From Thiotrichaceae bacterium (GTDB lineage Bacteria > Pseudomonadota > Gammaproteobacteria > Thiotrichales > Thiotrichaceae), in the NCBI GenBank assembly GCA_015494435.1, contig WGBH01000524.1, forward strand, positions 1-11,338: a stretch of DNA of 11,338 bases. Direction: 5' to 3'. This document shows positions 1 to 8,000 of this stretch, piece after piece. A program made the position numbers and the translations under genes. Each line of letters begins with the position of its first letter. The stretch's first letter is position 1. A model generated the notes under the pieces. The model saw only the letters and a program-made list of their open reading frames with translations, did no database searches and was not told where the DNA came from.

Positions 1-53
1 ATATAATAATATGCTAATATTGGAAAGAATTTCAAAATAATAAACGTGGGGTC

Positions 54-365
54 ATGAAAATCACAAATTCTAACTGTAAATTTGTACAGGGCGTATTGGC
101 AGGAAAAGATATTGAGCATACCTCTCGATCCTTAAAAGCAATAGCGCATCCAGTAAGACTACAAATCTTATGCTTTATTGGAAACAAAGAGGCAAGTGTA
201 AAAGATATTGTTGCCAGCGTAGGTACAAGCCAAAGTAATGTTTCTCAACATTTAAGTGTGATGAGAGCAAAGGGAATTGTTGCCTCAAAAAAAGTATCTA
301 ACCGTGTTTTTTATCACGTCATTAATTCAATCGTGTTACAAATGATGGGGGTTGGTAAAGAATAG
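54..365 (+). CDS. ArsR/SmtB-family winged-helix transcriptional regulator, SqrR/BigR-like
   Basis: This 103-residue protein has the size of a single-domain ArsR repressor. Residues 27-43 (LKAIAHPVRLQILCFIG) are the family's first conserved helix. Residues 59-74 (SQSNVSQHLSVMRAKG) form the recognition helix, and residues 75-90 form the wing ending in RVFYHV. It should bind DNA as a dimer and release it when an inducer modifies cysteines or a metal binds. C40 sits in the ILC position shared with sulfide/persulfide sensors such as SqrR and BigR, and a second cysteine is at residue 8. The C-terminal cysteine that completes the SqrR pair is absent, and the tail after the wing is short. No metal-site CVC motif is seen in the recognition helix. 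The start has GGGG only 2 nt upstream, so initiation is not well supported, but no better start exists. The target genes are not visible; they may lie left of the window. The family call is firm; the sulfur-sensing role is inference. Confidence 0.88.
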   Translation: MKITNSNCKFVQGVLAGKDIEHTSRSLKAIAHPVRLQILCFIGNKEASVKDIVASVGTSQSNVSQHLSVMRAKGIVASKKVSNRVFYHVINSIVLQMMGVGKE

Positions 366-397
366 GAATAATCTTCCTATAAACTTATATAGAAGAT
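362..397 (+). other. Overlapping hairpins at the end of the ArsR gene
   Basis: Seven bases overlapping the stop codon (ATAGGAA, 362-368) pair perfectly with TTCCTAT (374-380) across a 5-nt loop. The second arm can alternatively pair, with one bulged C, as part of 371-380 with ATAGAAGAT (389-397). There is no U-run after either stem, so this is not a standard intrinsic terminator. It could be a 3'-end stabiliser or chance in AT-rich DNA. Confidence 0.3.
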
Positions 398-530
398 GGG
401 ATATATCAGCGTTTTAATAAACCTAGTATATTAGTCTGTTATCCGTTTCTATCAAAAAAAATTGATGGATTCAGAAAAGGCAGGAAACTGTTCAAATAAC
501 CAATATTTTAGGATAAGACAGGAGTTGTTT

Positions 531-821
531 ATGTCCCAAGCATCAAACCAATTCACGGTAGAAAAACGCATCTTACTTGCAATGCGAAAAACATTGTCCA
601 ACATTGTTAAGGATGTAACACCTGCACATAGAGACCTGCAATCCCCCCTAAAAGATTCCACTATAGAAGACATTAAAATGTGCTTTGGTTTAATTTCTGC
701 GCGTGAACGTGAAATTGCCCAAGAGGCAGGAGTGGATATTAAAGATCGTCCTCATTTTGTTGATGAACCGCGCAAGAGCAATGTCGTTTCTATCGACACT
801 ATAATAACAAAAAAATCATGA
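531..821 (+). CDS. Small conserved-looking protein of unknown function, first gene of an overlapping pair
   Basis: The protein has 96 residues if translation starts at 531, where GGAG lies 6 nt upstream. An in-frame ATG at 462 has no ribosome site. The first 25 residues include a basic helix (KRILLAMRKTLSNIVKDVTP). A middle segment (STIEDIKMCFGLISAREREIAQEAG) looks helical, and a conserved-looking DRPHFVDEPRK motif precedes a polar tail. No signal peptide, membrane helix or catalytic motif is visible. I have an unverified recollection of similar roughly 95-residue gammaproteobacterial proteins labelled segregation and condensation protein A. It is far too short to be genuine ScpA, and I would not transfer that name. 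Its stop overlaps the start of the MbcA/Xre-like antitoxin gene (ATGA), so the two are very likely translationally coupled and functionally linked. Confidence 0.75.
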   Translation: MSQASNQFTVEKRILLAMRKTLSNIVKDVTPAHRDLQSPLKDSTIEDIKMCFGLISAREREIAQEAGVDIKDRPHFVDEPRKSNVVSIDTIITKKS

Positions 822-1261
822 GCCAACAGGGTATGAATAAAACATATAGCAATGAAGAGATGGTTTCCATTACAAAAACGGTAATGCGTTACCTTGACGC
901 ATGGAAACTAACTAGTGACGAAATAATTAATATATTAGGTCTTGATAGCAAAATACGCACACGACACCTCCAAGCTTTCCGCTCAGGCAATAAAATATTA
1001 CCACAACAAAAAGAAACCTTTCAACGTATTGAACATGTTGCAGGCATTGTTGAAGCCTTACGTACCGCTTATCCAATGAGTGTATCAACACGAGCAAGAT
1101 GGCTTTACAAACCTTGTCGTCGTTTTCAAAAGCAAACACCTTTATCCGTTATTATGGCTGAAGGAATCAATGGTTTGATTAAAGTACGCATAGAGGTCGA
1201 TTGCGCTTATGGCTGGAAGCTTTCCGAACAAATGGCAACCAATTTACAAAAAAATAATTAA
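818..1261 (+). CDS. MbcA/ParS/Xre-type antitoxin-like protein (DUF2384 toxin-binding domain)
   Basis: In this 147-residue protein, residues about 18-62 resemble the Xre-like helical N-domain of this family (VMRYLDAWKLTSDEIINILGL). Residues about 66-133 match the MbcA/ParS/Xre toxin-binding domain: FQRIEHVAGIVEALRTAYP, then ARWLYKPCRRFQKQTPLSVIM, a glycine-rich turn (EGINGL), and a closing VRIEVDCAYGW. The W-x-x-x-P...F...P-L pattern is the family hallmark. Such proteins normally neutralise a RES-domain NAD-degrading toxin encoded immediately downstream and autoregulate their operon. Here no RES gene follows; a terminator and EF-G2 do. The start at 818 overlaps the previous stop (ATGA). It has no ribosome site of its own, which fits translational coupling; ATG 833 has AGGG only 1 nt away. 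It may be a solitary regulator rather than an antitoxin. Confidence 0.8.
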   Translation: MSQQGMNKTYSNEEMVSITKTVMRYLDAWKLTSDEIINILGLDSKIRTRHLQAFRSGNKILPQQKETFQRIEHVAGIVEALRTAYPMSVSTRARWLYKPCRRFQKQTPLSVIMAEGINGLIKVRIEVDCAYGWKLSEQMATNLQKNN

Positions 1262-1358
1262 ATAATAGACAATCAAACACTAACAGCTTACTAATAGCAA
1301 CTTAAAAACTGCTATTAATGACCATAATCGCTACAGATACTCCCATTCAAAATAGTCT

Positions 1359-1400
1359 AAAGGCGAAAAAGTATAATACTTTTCCGCCTTTTATGCTTTT
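1359..1400 (+). terminator. Rho-independent terminator of the 531-1261 gene pair
   Basis: The arm AAAGGCGAAAAAGT (1359-1372) pairs with ACTTTTCCGCCTTT (1378-1391) with one A-C mismatch, around a 5-nt loop. It is followed by TATGCTTTTTCT. The stem starts about 100 nt after the upstream stop. The A-rich side of the stem also gives a U-run on the other strand, so it may act in both directions. Confidence 0.75.
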
Positions 1401-1413
1401 TCTGAAATTAAAC

Positions 1414-1456
1414 ATGAAAAGTCTTTGATCTTTCCATATAATCCCTCGGCTATAAT
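1414..1456 (+). promoter_or_regulatory. Putative sigma-70 promoter(s) of the EF-G2 gene
   Basis: A perfect TATAAT lies at 1437-1442 with ATGAAA (1414-1419, 4 of 6 to TTGACA) 17 bp upstream. A second perfect TATAAT is at 1451-1456 but lacks a -35 at normal spacing; TTGATC at 1425-1430 is 20 bp away. Initiation near 1449 or 1463 would leave a leader of about 115-130 nt that includes the 1518-1554 hairpins. Confidence 0.5.
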
Positions 1457-1517
1457 CGCCGTAGCGCTGATTTTATCAATAAATTTGCAAGTAAATTACG
1501 GCAATTTTCTTTTAGCT

Positions 1518-1554
1518 AGAACATCTATGTGGTGTTCTTTTTATAACAGAACAC
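1518..1554 (+). promoter_or_regulatory. Attenuator-like pair of mutually exclusive hairpins in the EF-G2 leader
   Basis: Bases 1518-1525 (AGAACATC) pair with 1531-1538 (GGTGTTCT) as 8 bp including one G-U, with loop TATGT. The stem runs into five Us (1538-1542), the form of an intrinsic terminator. The central segment 1532-1538 (GTGTTCT) can instead pair perfectly with 1548-1554 (AGAACAC), which would break the terminator. The start codon is 25 nt further on. I recognise no known riboswitch, ribosomal-protein binding site or leader peptide here. The pairing is seen directly; a regulatory role is inference. Confidence 0.4.
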
Positions 1555-1578
1555 ACGGTCTTTTTGAGAACTTTTAGT

Positions 1579-3669
1579 ATGACTGATTTAACCCTCTACC
1601 GAAATATCGGTATTTTTGCGCACGTTGATGCTGGTAAAACAACCACTACAGAACGTATTTTAAGCCTTACTGGTAAAATTCATAAAATAGGTGAAGTACA
1701 TGATGGTGAAGCAACAACTGACTTCATGGAGCAAGAAGCAGAGCGTGGTATCACCATTCAATCGGCTGCTGTGAGTTGTCAATGGAAAGGGCATCGCTTA
1801 AATATTATCGACACACCAGGACACGTTGATTTTACCGTTGAGGTATATCGTTCACTTAAAGTACTTGATGGCGGCATTGGTGTTTTTTGTGGATCAGGTG
1901 GTGTAGAACCTCAATCAGAAACGAACTGGCGTTATGCGAATGATTCTGAAGTTGCGCGTATTATCCTAGTTAATAAATTGGATCGTGTCGGTGCTAACTT
2001 CTATAACGTACTTGACCAAATCAAAAATGTATTAGGTGCAACACCTGTTGCAATGGTATTGCCCATTGGAGAAGAAGATGAATTTATTGGGTTAGTAGAT
2101 CTTCTCACTCGTAAGGCATGGATTTGGGATGGCTCTGATGATCCCATGAATTATAAAATTGAAGACGTGCCAGCCGATATGGTTGATAAAGTCGAACAAT
2201 ACCGTGAAACACTGGTTGAAACCGTTGTTGAGCAATACGATGAAGTAATGGAGCGTTATCTTGAAGGTGAAGAAATTGATATTGACACCCTCAAACGTTG
2301 TATCCGTAAAGGCACTATTGGATTGGATTTCTTTCCAACCTACTGTGGCTCAGCCTTTAAAAATAAAGGCATTCAATTAGTATTAGATGCAGTTATTGAT
2401 TATTTGCCTAATCCTGTTGAAGTTGATCCGCAACCAGAAGTGGATGAAACCGGCAAAGAAACAGGTAAATTTGCGTTAGTTGATCCCGACTATCCATTAC
2501 GTGCGCTTGCCTTTAAAATCATGGATGACCGTTATGGGGCATTAACCTTTATTCGCGTTTATTCTGGTCGCCTAGAAAAAGGCATGACCGTTCTTAACTC
2601 CTTTACAGGTAAAACAGAACGTATAGGTCGTATCGTAGAAATGTCAGCGGATGATCGTATTGAACTAAACTCTGCACAAGCGGGTGACATTGTGGCTGTT
2701 TTAGGGATGAAAAATGTACAAACAGGTCATACCTTATGTGATCCTAAGAACCCCGCTATCTTAGAACCAATGGTCTTCCCAGAACCTGTTATTTCTATTG
2801 CAGTGTCACCCATAAATAAAGCAGCATCAGAAAAACTAGGGGTCGCATTAGGAAAAATGATTGCAGAAGACCCAACCTTTATCGTTGAAACGGATGAGGA
2901 TAGTGGTGAAACTATTCTCCGCGGCATGGGTGAGCTACATCTTGATATCAAAATTGATATTTTACGTCGTGCCCACGGTGTTGAAGTAGAAGTTGGTAAA
3001 CCTCAGGTGGCGTATCGTGAAACGATTACAAAACGGGTTGAAGATACTTATACACATAAGAAACAATCGGGTGGTTCAGGTCAATACGGTCGAATCGATT
3101 ATATCATCGAACCGGGCGAAGCTGGAGAAGGGTATACTTTCGAGTCAAAGGTAACAGGCGGTAATGTACCGCGTGAATTCTGGCCTGCCGTTGAAAAAGG
3201 CTTTGCAGGCATGATGGATTCTGGTGTATTAGCAGGTTTCCCTTGTCTTGACGTTAAAGTAACCTTAGTAGATGGTGCTTTCCATGCCGTTGACTCCTCG
3301 GCGATTGCATTTGAATTGGCATCGCGTGGTGCATTTAGACAATCTATCCCTCAAGCAGGACCTCAGTTAATCGAACCTGTTATGAAAGTTGATGTCTTTA
3401 CGCCAGATGATCATGTGGGTGATGTTATTGGTGACTTAAACCGTCGTCGTGGCATGATCAAATCACAAGACTCTAGCGGAACAGGGGTTAATATTAAAGC
3501 GGATGTGCCATTGAGTGAAATGTTTGGCTATATTGGTGATCTTCGTACAATGACATCAGGTCGTGGTCAATTCTCTATGGAGTTCTCACATTACTCTCCT
3601 TGTCCTAGAAATATCGCAGAAGATGTGATTAAAGAAGTCAAAGACCGCGAAGCTGCAAAGAAAAAGTAA
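1579..3669 (+). CDS. fusA2: Elongation factor G, EF-G2 subfamily translational GTPase
   Basis: This 696-residue GTPase catalyses ribosomal translocation or, for some EF-G paralogues, ribosome recycling. The G-motifs are complete: P-loop AHVDAGKTT (14-22), switch I RGITI (56-60), DTPGH (78-82) with the catalytic histidine H82, NKLD (132-135) and GSAFKNKG. Domain II begins near residue 305, domains III and IV follow (YTHKKQSGGSGQYG, then GGNVPREFWPAVEKGF), and domain V carries FTPDDHVGDVIGDLNRRRG. The wording RILSLTGKIHKIGEVHDG, FCGSGGVEPQSETNW and GDVIGDLNRRRGMIKSQ matches, from memory, the Vibrio-type second EF-G rather than canonical FusA. It is not beside rpsL, rpsG or tuf, so it is likely a paralogue with the main copy elsewhere. 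I chose ATG 1579 (MTDLTLYRN, as in homologues) over a TTG at 1564; the ribosome site is weak (TGAGAA, about 10 nt upstream). The symbol reflects the subfamily by common usage. Confidence 0.93.
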   Translation: MTDLTLYRNIGIFAHVDAGKTTTTERILSLTGKIHKIGEVHDGEATTDFMEQEAERGITIQSAAVSCQWKGHRLNIIDTPGHVDFTVEVYRSLKVLDGGIGVFCGSGGVEPQSETNWRYANDSEVARIILVNKLDRVGANFYNVLDQIKNVLGATPVAMVLPIGEEDEFIGLVDLLTRKAWIWDGSDDPMNYKIEDVPADMVDKVEQYRETLVETVVEQYDEVMERYLEGEEIDIDTLKRCIRKGTIGLDFFPTYCGSAFKNKGIQLVLDAVIDYLPNPVEVDPQPEVDETGKETGKFALVDPDYPLRALAFKIMDDRYGALTFIRVYSGRLEKGMTVLNSFTGKTERIGRIVEMSADDRIELNSAQAGDIVAVLGMKNVQTGHTLCDPKNPAILEPMVFPEPVISIAVSPINKAASEKLGVALGKMIAEDPTFIVETDEDSGETILRGMGELHLDIKIDILRRAHGVEVEVGKPQVAYRETITKRVEDTYTHKKQSGGSGQYGRIDYIIEPGEAGEGYTFESKVTGGNVPREFWPAVEKGFAGMMDSGVLAGFPCLDVKVTLVDGAFHAVDSSAIAFELASRGAFRQSIPQAGPQLIEPVMKVDVFTPDDHVGDVIGDLNRRRGMIKSQDSSGTGVNIKADVPLSEMFGYIGDLRTMTSGRGQFSMEFSHYSPCPRNIAEDVIKEVKDREAAKKK

Positions 3670-3685
3670 TCACTCTTTCATACAA

Positions 3686-3725
3686 AGTCCCTATCTATAA
3701 ATAATATCGATAGGGACTCCTTTTT
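3686..3725. terminator. Bidirectional intrinsic terminator between convergent EF-G2 and GGDEF genes
   Basis: A perfect 10-bp stem, AGTCCCTATC (3686-3695) with GATAGGGACT (3709-3718), has a 13-nt AT-rich loop and is followed by CCTTTTT on the + strand. It begins 17 nt after the EF-G2 stop. On the - strand the same stem is followed by TTTG, and it lies about 45 nt past the cyclase stop, so it probably serves both genes. Confidence 0.85.
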
Positions 3726-3761
3726 GCTTATCATTTTTCAGATAAATAATTTCCTGATAAC

Positions 3762-4721
3762 TTAATAAAAAAGAGTGAAAGCCTCCCCCCAAAGCTCAAG
3801 TAAGCCATCAGTGACAATACAATTACGTCCCTGTTCTTTTCCCTGATAAAGATAAAGATCAGCACGTTTAATGGTCTCATTGGTTTCTTCTGCTTGGCGA
3901 TATTGGGTGATTCCATAGGTAAGGGTGACATTAAAATGCTCTCCTTCCCATATAAAATAATATTCATGTAGCTGTTTCATGATTTTTTTGACTACAATAC
4001 GTGCTTCGGTGGTATTGGTTTTAGGTAATAGCAGTAAATATTCTTCACCTCCCCAGCGGGAAACAACATCCATTTTACGGGTATTTTTAGCAATGATTTT
4101 TGCAACAGTTTTAATGACATAATCACCACAATTATGTCCAAAGCGGTCATTGATTGTTTTAAAAAAATCAATATCTGCCATGACTAAAGAAAAGGATTGA
4201 TAATCTTTTGGTTGCTGTAATGTTTCTTGTTGTAATACGTGTTGAATATAACGTCGATTAGCAAGTTGTGTTAAAGGGTCTGTTCTTGATAGCTTAGCAT
4301 ATTGCAAGGCCTCTACTTTGGCTTTGTCAATATTATTGAACAAAACAAGAATAACGCCTTCATCAATCGTGCTTTTTAGTTCTGTTCGTATATCAAACCA
4401 GCGATATTGTTGATCTTTACAAAAGACTCTGGAATATAGTTGTATAATGGACGTTTTGTTATGATTTAATTGTTTCAATCTACTAGACCAAGAGGCAATT
4501 ACTTGATGGCGATAGTTAATATCAGGATAGGCCCGTGAAATAAAGCTTAAATGATCAGGTATATCAGTAACTTGATATCCAATGGTATTAATGAAAGCTT
4601 TATTGACAAATAAGATTTTAGCGCGTTTATTGCACTTCTCTTCTTTACCAATTAAGGCAGGTGTTGGTAAAAAATCTAAATGTTGAAAAAACAAGGCTTC
4701 TTTGTTTTTAATTGTTACCAT
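3762..4721 (-). CDS. PAS-GGDEF diguanylate cyclase
   Basis: This 319-residue, apparently soluble protein has no membrane helix. Residues about 14-133 form a PAS-like sensor (PTPALIG, then ILFVNKAFINTIGYQVTDI, and a closing strand VILVLFNNID). A short linker leads to the GGDEF domain at about 145-305, starting at the diagnostic SRTDPLTQLANRR. Metal and substrate residues are present: D183 in MADIDFFKTINDRFGHNCGD and the active-site loop R222-WGGEEY (224-228). This is GGEEF with a final Phe-to-Tyr change, which should remain active in making cyclic di-GMP from two GTP. The product-inhibition I-site RxxD (R215-KMD218) stands at the correct five-residue distance upstream. There is no EAL domain. 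ATG 4721 has GGGGA 7 nt upstream. The gene is convergent with EF-G2 and divergent from SNF2. The PAS ligand is unknown. Confidence 0.9.
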   Translation of the reverse strand: MVTIKNKEALFFQHLDFLPTPALIGKEEKCNKRAKILFVNKAFINTIGYQVTDIPDHLSFISRAYPDINYRHQVIASWSSRLKQLNHNKTSIIQLYSRVFCKDQQYRWFDIRTELKSTIDEGVILVLFNNIDKAKVEALQYAKLSRTDPLTQLANRRYIQHVLQQETLQQPKDYQSFSLVMADIDFFKTINDRFGHNCGDYVIKTVAKIIAKNTRKMDVVSRWGGEEYLLLLPKTNTTEARIVVKKIMKQLHEYYFIWEGEHFNVTLTYGITQYRQAEETNETIKRADLYLYQGKEQGRNCIVTDGLLELWGEAFTLFY

Positions 4722-5018
4722 TTATGTATCCCCATTTTATTAATTAGCCTCCCGCTAATTTTATCTCCCACTAGGAACTTTTTTTGATAAGTTCTGTAAA
4801 ATAGGAGCTTTTATGAATAAATTATATTTATCCTGATTAACTGAACTATTAAGAGTGATTGTTGTCGCGATTAGTTATTGATCAGCTTAACAAATTTAAG
4901 CATTAAGCGTCTAATTTATCCTTATATAGATTTGTAAAGAAAACCAAGATAAGCAAGACGGATACCCTTTTTGCTGTATATAATTCCAAGCCACATTTTT
5001 CGCAAAATATATTAAAAT
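4722..5018. promoter_or_regulatory. Divergent regulatory region between the GGDEF and SNF2 genes
   Basis: For SNF2, a perfect TATAAT (4979-4984) lies 34 nt before the ATG, but the -35 (AAGACG, 4955-4960, 18-bp spacer) is poor. In the GGDEF leader, a perfect 7-bp hairpin (AATTAGC 4742-4748 with GCTAATT 4754-4760) presents GGGAG in its loop on the - strand, about 20 nt before the start codon. A 6-bp inverted repeat (GAACTT 4775-4780, AAGTTC 4789-4794) may be an operator. The remainder is AT-rich with no gene that I can support. Confidence 0.45.
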
Positions 5019-8000
5019 ATGAGAAAAAACAAGACAATATTTGACCCCACTATCTTTTCACAGTTAAGCGATATAGAAACCTCCTTTCTAAAAATACTCG
5101 CGATTATGTATATTCCTGTTGCTGCAACGCCTTTAGCGATCTGCGCGCATCGAATTGGCATTGATGATCCTGATACAGGACTTAGTTTTAATATGAATTC
5201 TATCCGTCCTCATTTGAAAAAAATGGTGGAGTTAGGGTGGTTGAAATTTGAGAGTAATCGTTACTGTTGCCATCAAGATTTACGCGATTCTGTTTTAAAA
5301 CATACAATAGAAAAAGGTGATTTTCAGCATATTGCTGAAAAGGTCATTGAGGCATTTCCTCCGCGTGAAGATACGGGTATTCTTTCTTGGTCGAGTATTG
5401 ATCATGGTATTGCGCATGCACGACTTTATATGTATCTAGGTCATCATGATAAGTTAAATCAAGTGTTAGAGAGTTTAGAGGCACGTTATGCCTATTCTGA
5501 GCCTGAATCTATTATTAATACCGTCGGTTTCTTTCAAGGTATGTTTGGTATCCCTGTAGATACGGAATTATTGGCATTACTTGATAGCAAAACATTTCTC
5601 CTAGTTTGTAATGAATTAACGTATGCAGGGTTGTCAGAGCTTGAGAATATTAGTGACTTATGGGTATTGATGGATGAACGTATTGGATCGAATCCGCAAG
5701 CGAGTTCTGGGTTGCAAAAAAATGGTGATGTGCGTGAGTTTTATAGCATTCTTAGCGGAAGAAAAGAAATATTTGGAGAAAAGCCCAAAAACAATGATAT
5801 GGCAAAAGTTTATTGGACGATTGCCAATGGTGTTAGACAGCTAATCTATGCAAAATCTGATTCAAGTCGTGATAAAAAAAACAATATCGACCTTTGTATC
5901 GAGCAATATGAAAAAGGTATGACGTTATATCGCCAGTTGAACAGGTCAAAAAAGCAAACTATTTTGCTTGATAGTGAGTTAGAAAAATTTTATTTGCTAG
6001 CATTAATTGCAAAGGGAGATAGCAAAAGTCAAAGCAAAGCCAAACACTTTCTTGAAAAGATAGTCCTTGATATTGATTACACTTTGTTTGCCGCTTATAA
6101 CCAAGCATTAATTTCAGGGTTATTTAATTTTAGCATTGAACCTCTTCATTTAAAGGAAAACACCTTTACTTTGCTTTTTTATTCCATTATCACCTTCTGG
6201 CTTAATCAAACACTTTCAAAGGATGATCTGGAGATTATTGAAAATCAATACCAGCGTACCAAAGAAAACGGCTATGCGTGGTTAGCAGCAGAATATGCAA
6301 CCGCCTTAGCATATTTGTCGCTTAATGAGGCAATGCGTGATCAATATCAAGGGTTGGCACAGCAACAACATTTGAAGCTGGGCACAAAGACATTGTTTGA
6401 CTTAGTGACTCCCCAAGCAGAATGGGAGCGAGCACTTAATGCCTTAAACCGTTTAAGTGCAATACCTGAGGCAACTAAAGATGAGGAGCGTATTGTTTGG
6501 ATTCTTGATCAAGATCGCCATAACGAGTATTTTATTACACCCAAAATACAGAAAAAATCTCCCAAAGGTGCATGGACTAAAGGGAGAAATATTGCTTTAA
6601 AACGCTTGTTAAAAGAGCGTCAAGACTTTCCTCAGCTTTCACAACAAGATAGAAAGCTTTGTGATTGTATTCTTGAACAAGCAAATTACGATAGCTATTA
6701 TTCTGATACACCTCAGTTTTATATGGATATGAATAATGCATGGTTAGCAATGGTAGGACACCCTGCTATTTACTGGAATCAGGCACGCGGTGCAGCGTTG
6801 GAAATTAGTCAGAATGAATTTGAACTCGTTGTCAGTGAAGAGGGAGATGAATTACGAATTAGTTTTTATCCTCCTTTTAAAAAAGAGAGAGATGATAATA
6901 ATTCACGTTATTTAATTCATAAAGAAACCCCCACTCGTTTGTGCATCTATCAAAAAAATGAACAAATATACCGTTTAAGTGAGATTTTATCCGATGGTTT
7001 GGTGATCCCACGCGAAGCTGAAAAAAGCCTAAGGGAAACACTCGCATCTTTAGCACCAATGGTTAAGATTCAATCAGATTTAGAGGGTGTTAGCGAAGCG
7101 GAAGAAGTCTCAGCAGATTCAACTATCCATGCTAATTTATTACCTTATGCGGAAGGTTTGCGAGCAACATTACGTATTCAGCCCTTTGCTGGGTTTGGCC
7201 CTCTCTATCCTCCAGGACAAGGACGTGCAAAATTATTGATAGAGCATAACGGTACGACCTATAAAACACATCGTAATTTAGAGCTGGAACAAAAAAAATT
7301 AGATGATTTAATCCTGCATAGTGATGTACTTGGAGAAGTAGGAGAGTATGAAGATGAATATTTGCTTGAAGATCCTCAAGACTGCTTAGAGTTATTAGAA
7401 CAGCTTAGAGAGCAGGGTGATAATGTGATTATTGCTTGGCCAGAAGGTGAGGTGATGCGAATTAGTTCTCGTTTTGATAGTGGTAATATGCGCCTTAGCA
7501 TTAATAAAAGTGGTGATTGGTTTCAATTAGAGGGGCAAATTGAAACCGATAAAGGACTGGTATTATCACTGCGAAAATTACTTGAATTATCCGAAAAATC
7601 AAAAGGTCGCTTTATTGAGTTAGATGATGGTGAATACCTGTCATTGACAAATCAATTTCGTAAAAAACTCAATGCGGTACAAAAATATTCAGAAGCTAGC
7701 GGTGAAGGTGCGCGTATCAATGGGCTAGCGGCCTATGCATTGGACGATTTTTTTGATGATGTAGGAACATTAACTGTTAATGATGAATGGCAACAACATG
7801 TTTATCGATTAAAAAATTTAGAGAATGCGGTAGCTGAGATTCCATCTACTTTGCAAACAGAGTTACGTGATTATCAAGAAGAAGGATTTCATTGGTTGAG
7901 CCGTCTAGCACAATGGGGGGTAGGTGCTTGTTTAGCCGATGATATGGGCTTGGGTAAAACAATACAAACACTTGCCTTATTATTGCAACGAGGAGGAGAT

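Larger units (their letters stand above)
1262..1578. other. 317-bp intergenic region between the antitoxin-like gene and EF-G2
   Basis: The region contains, in order: an 8-bp perfect hairpin without a U-run (TAATAGCA 1292-1299 with TGCTATTA 1310-1317), the strong terminator at 1359-1400, promoter boxes for EF-G2 at 1414-1456, and the two competing leader hairpins at 1518-1554. No coding potential or tRNA is seen. Confidence 0.6.

Noticed and set aside
462..530. An upstream in-frame ATG that would lengthen the 531-821 gene by 23 residues
   Set aside because: No ribosome site precedes 462, whereas ATG 531 has GGAG at 6 nt. The extra residues are also unlike the rest of the protein.
531..821. 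Identity as true segregation protein ScpA
   Set aside because: ScpA is about 250 residues with a distinct kleisin architecture. This protein is 96 residues and no scpB is adjacent.
1292..1317. 8-bp perfect hairpin as the terminator of the antitoxin gene
   Set aside because: It has a 10-nt loop and no following U-run, and a far better terminator lies at 1359.
1564..1578. TTG start adding five residues to EF-G2
   Set aside because: Homologues as I recall them begin MTDLxxYRNIG, which fits ATG 1579.
4813..4836. Seven-codon reading frame MNKLYLS with a good AGGAG site, a possible leader peptide
   Set aside because: Such short frames arise by chance in AT-rich DNA. It lacks a run of regulatory codons and a following attenuator.
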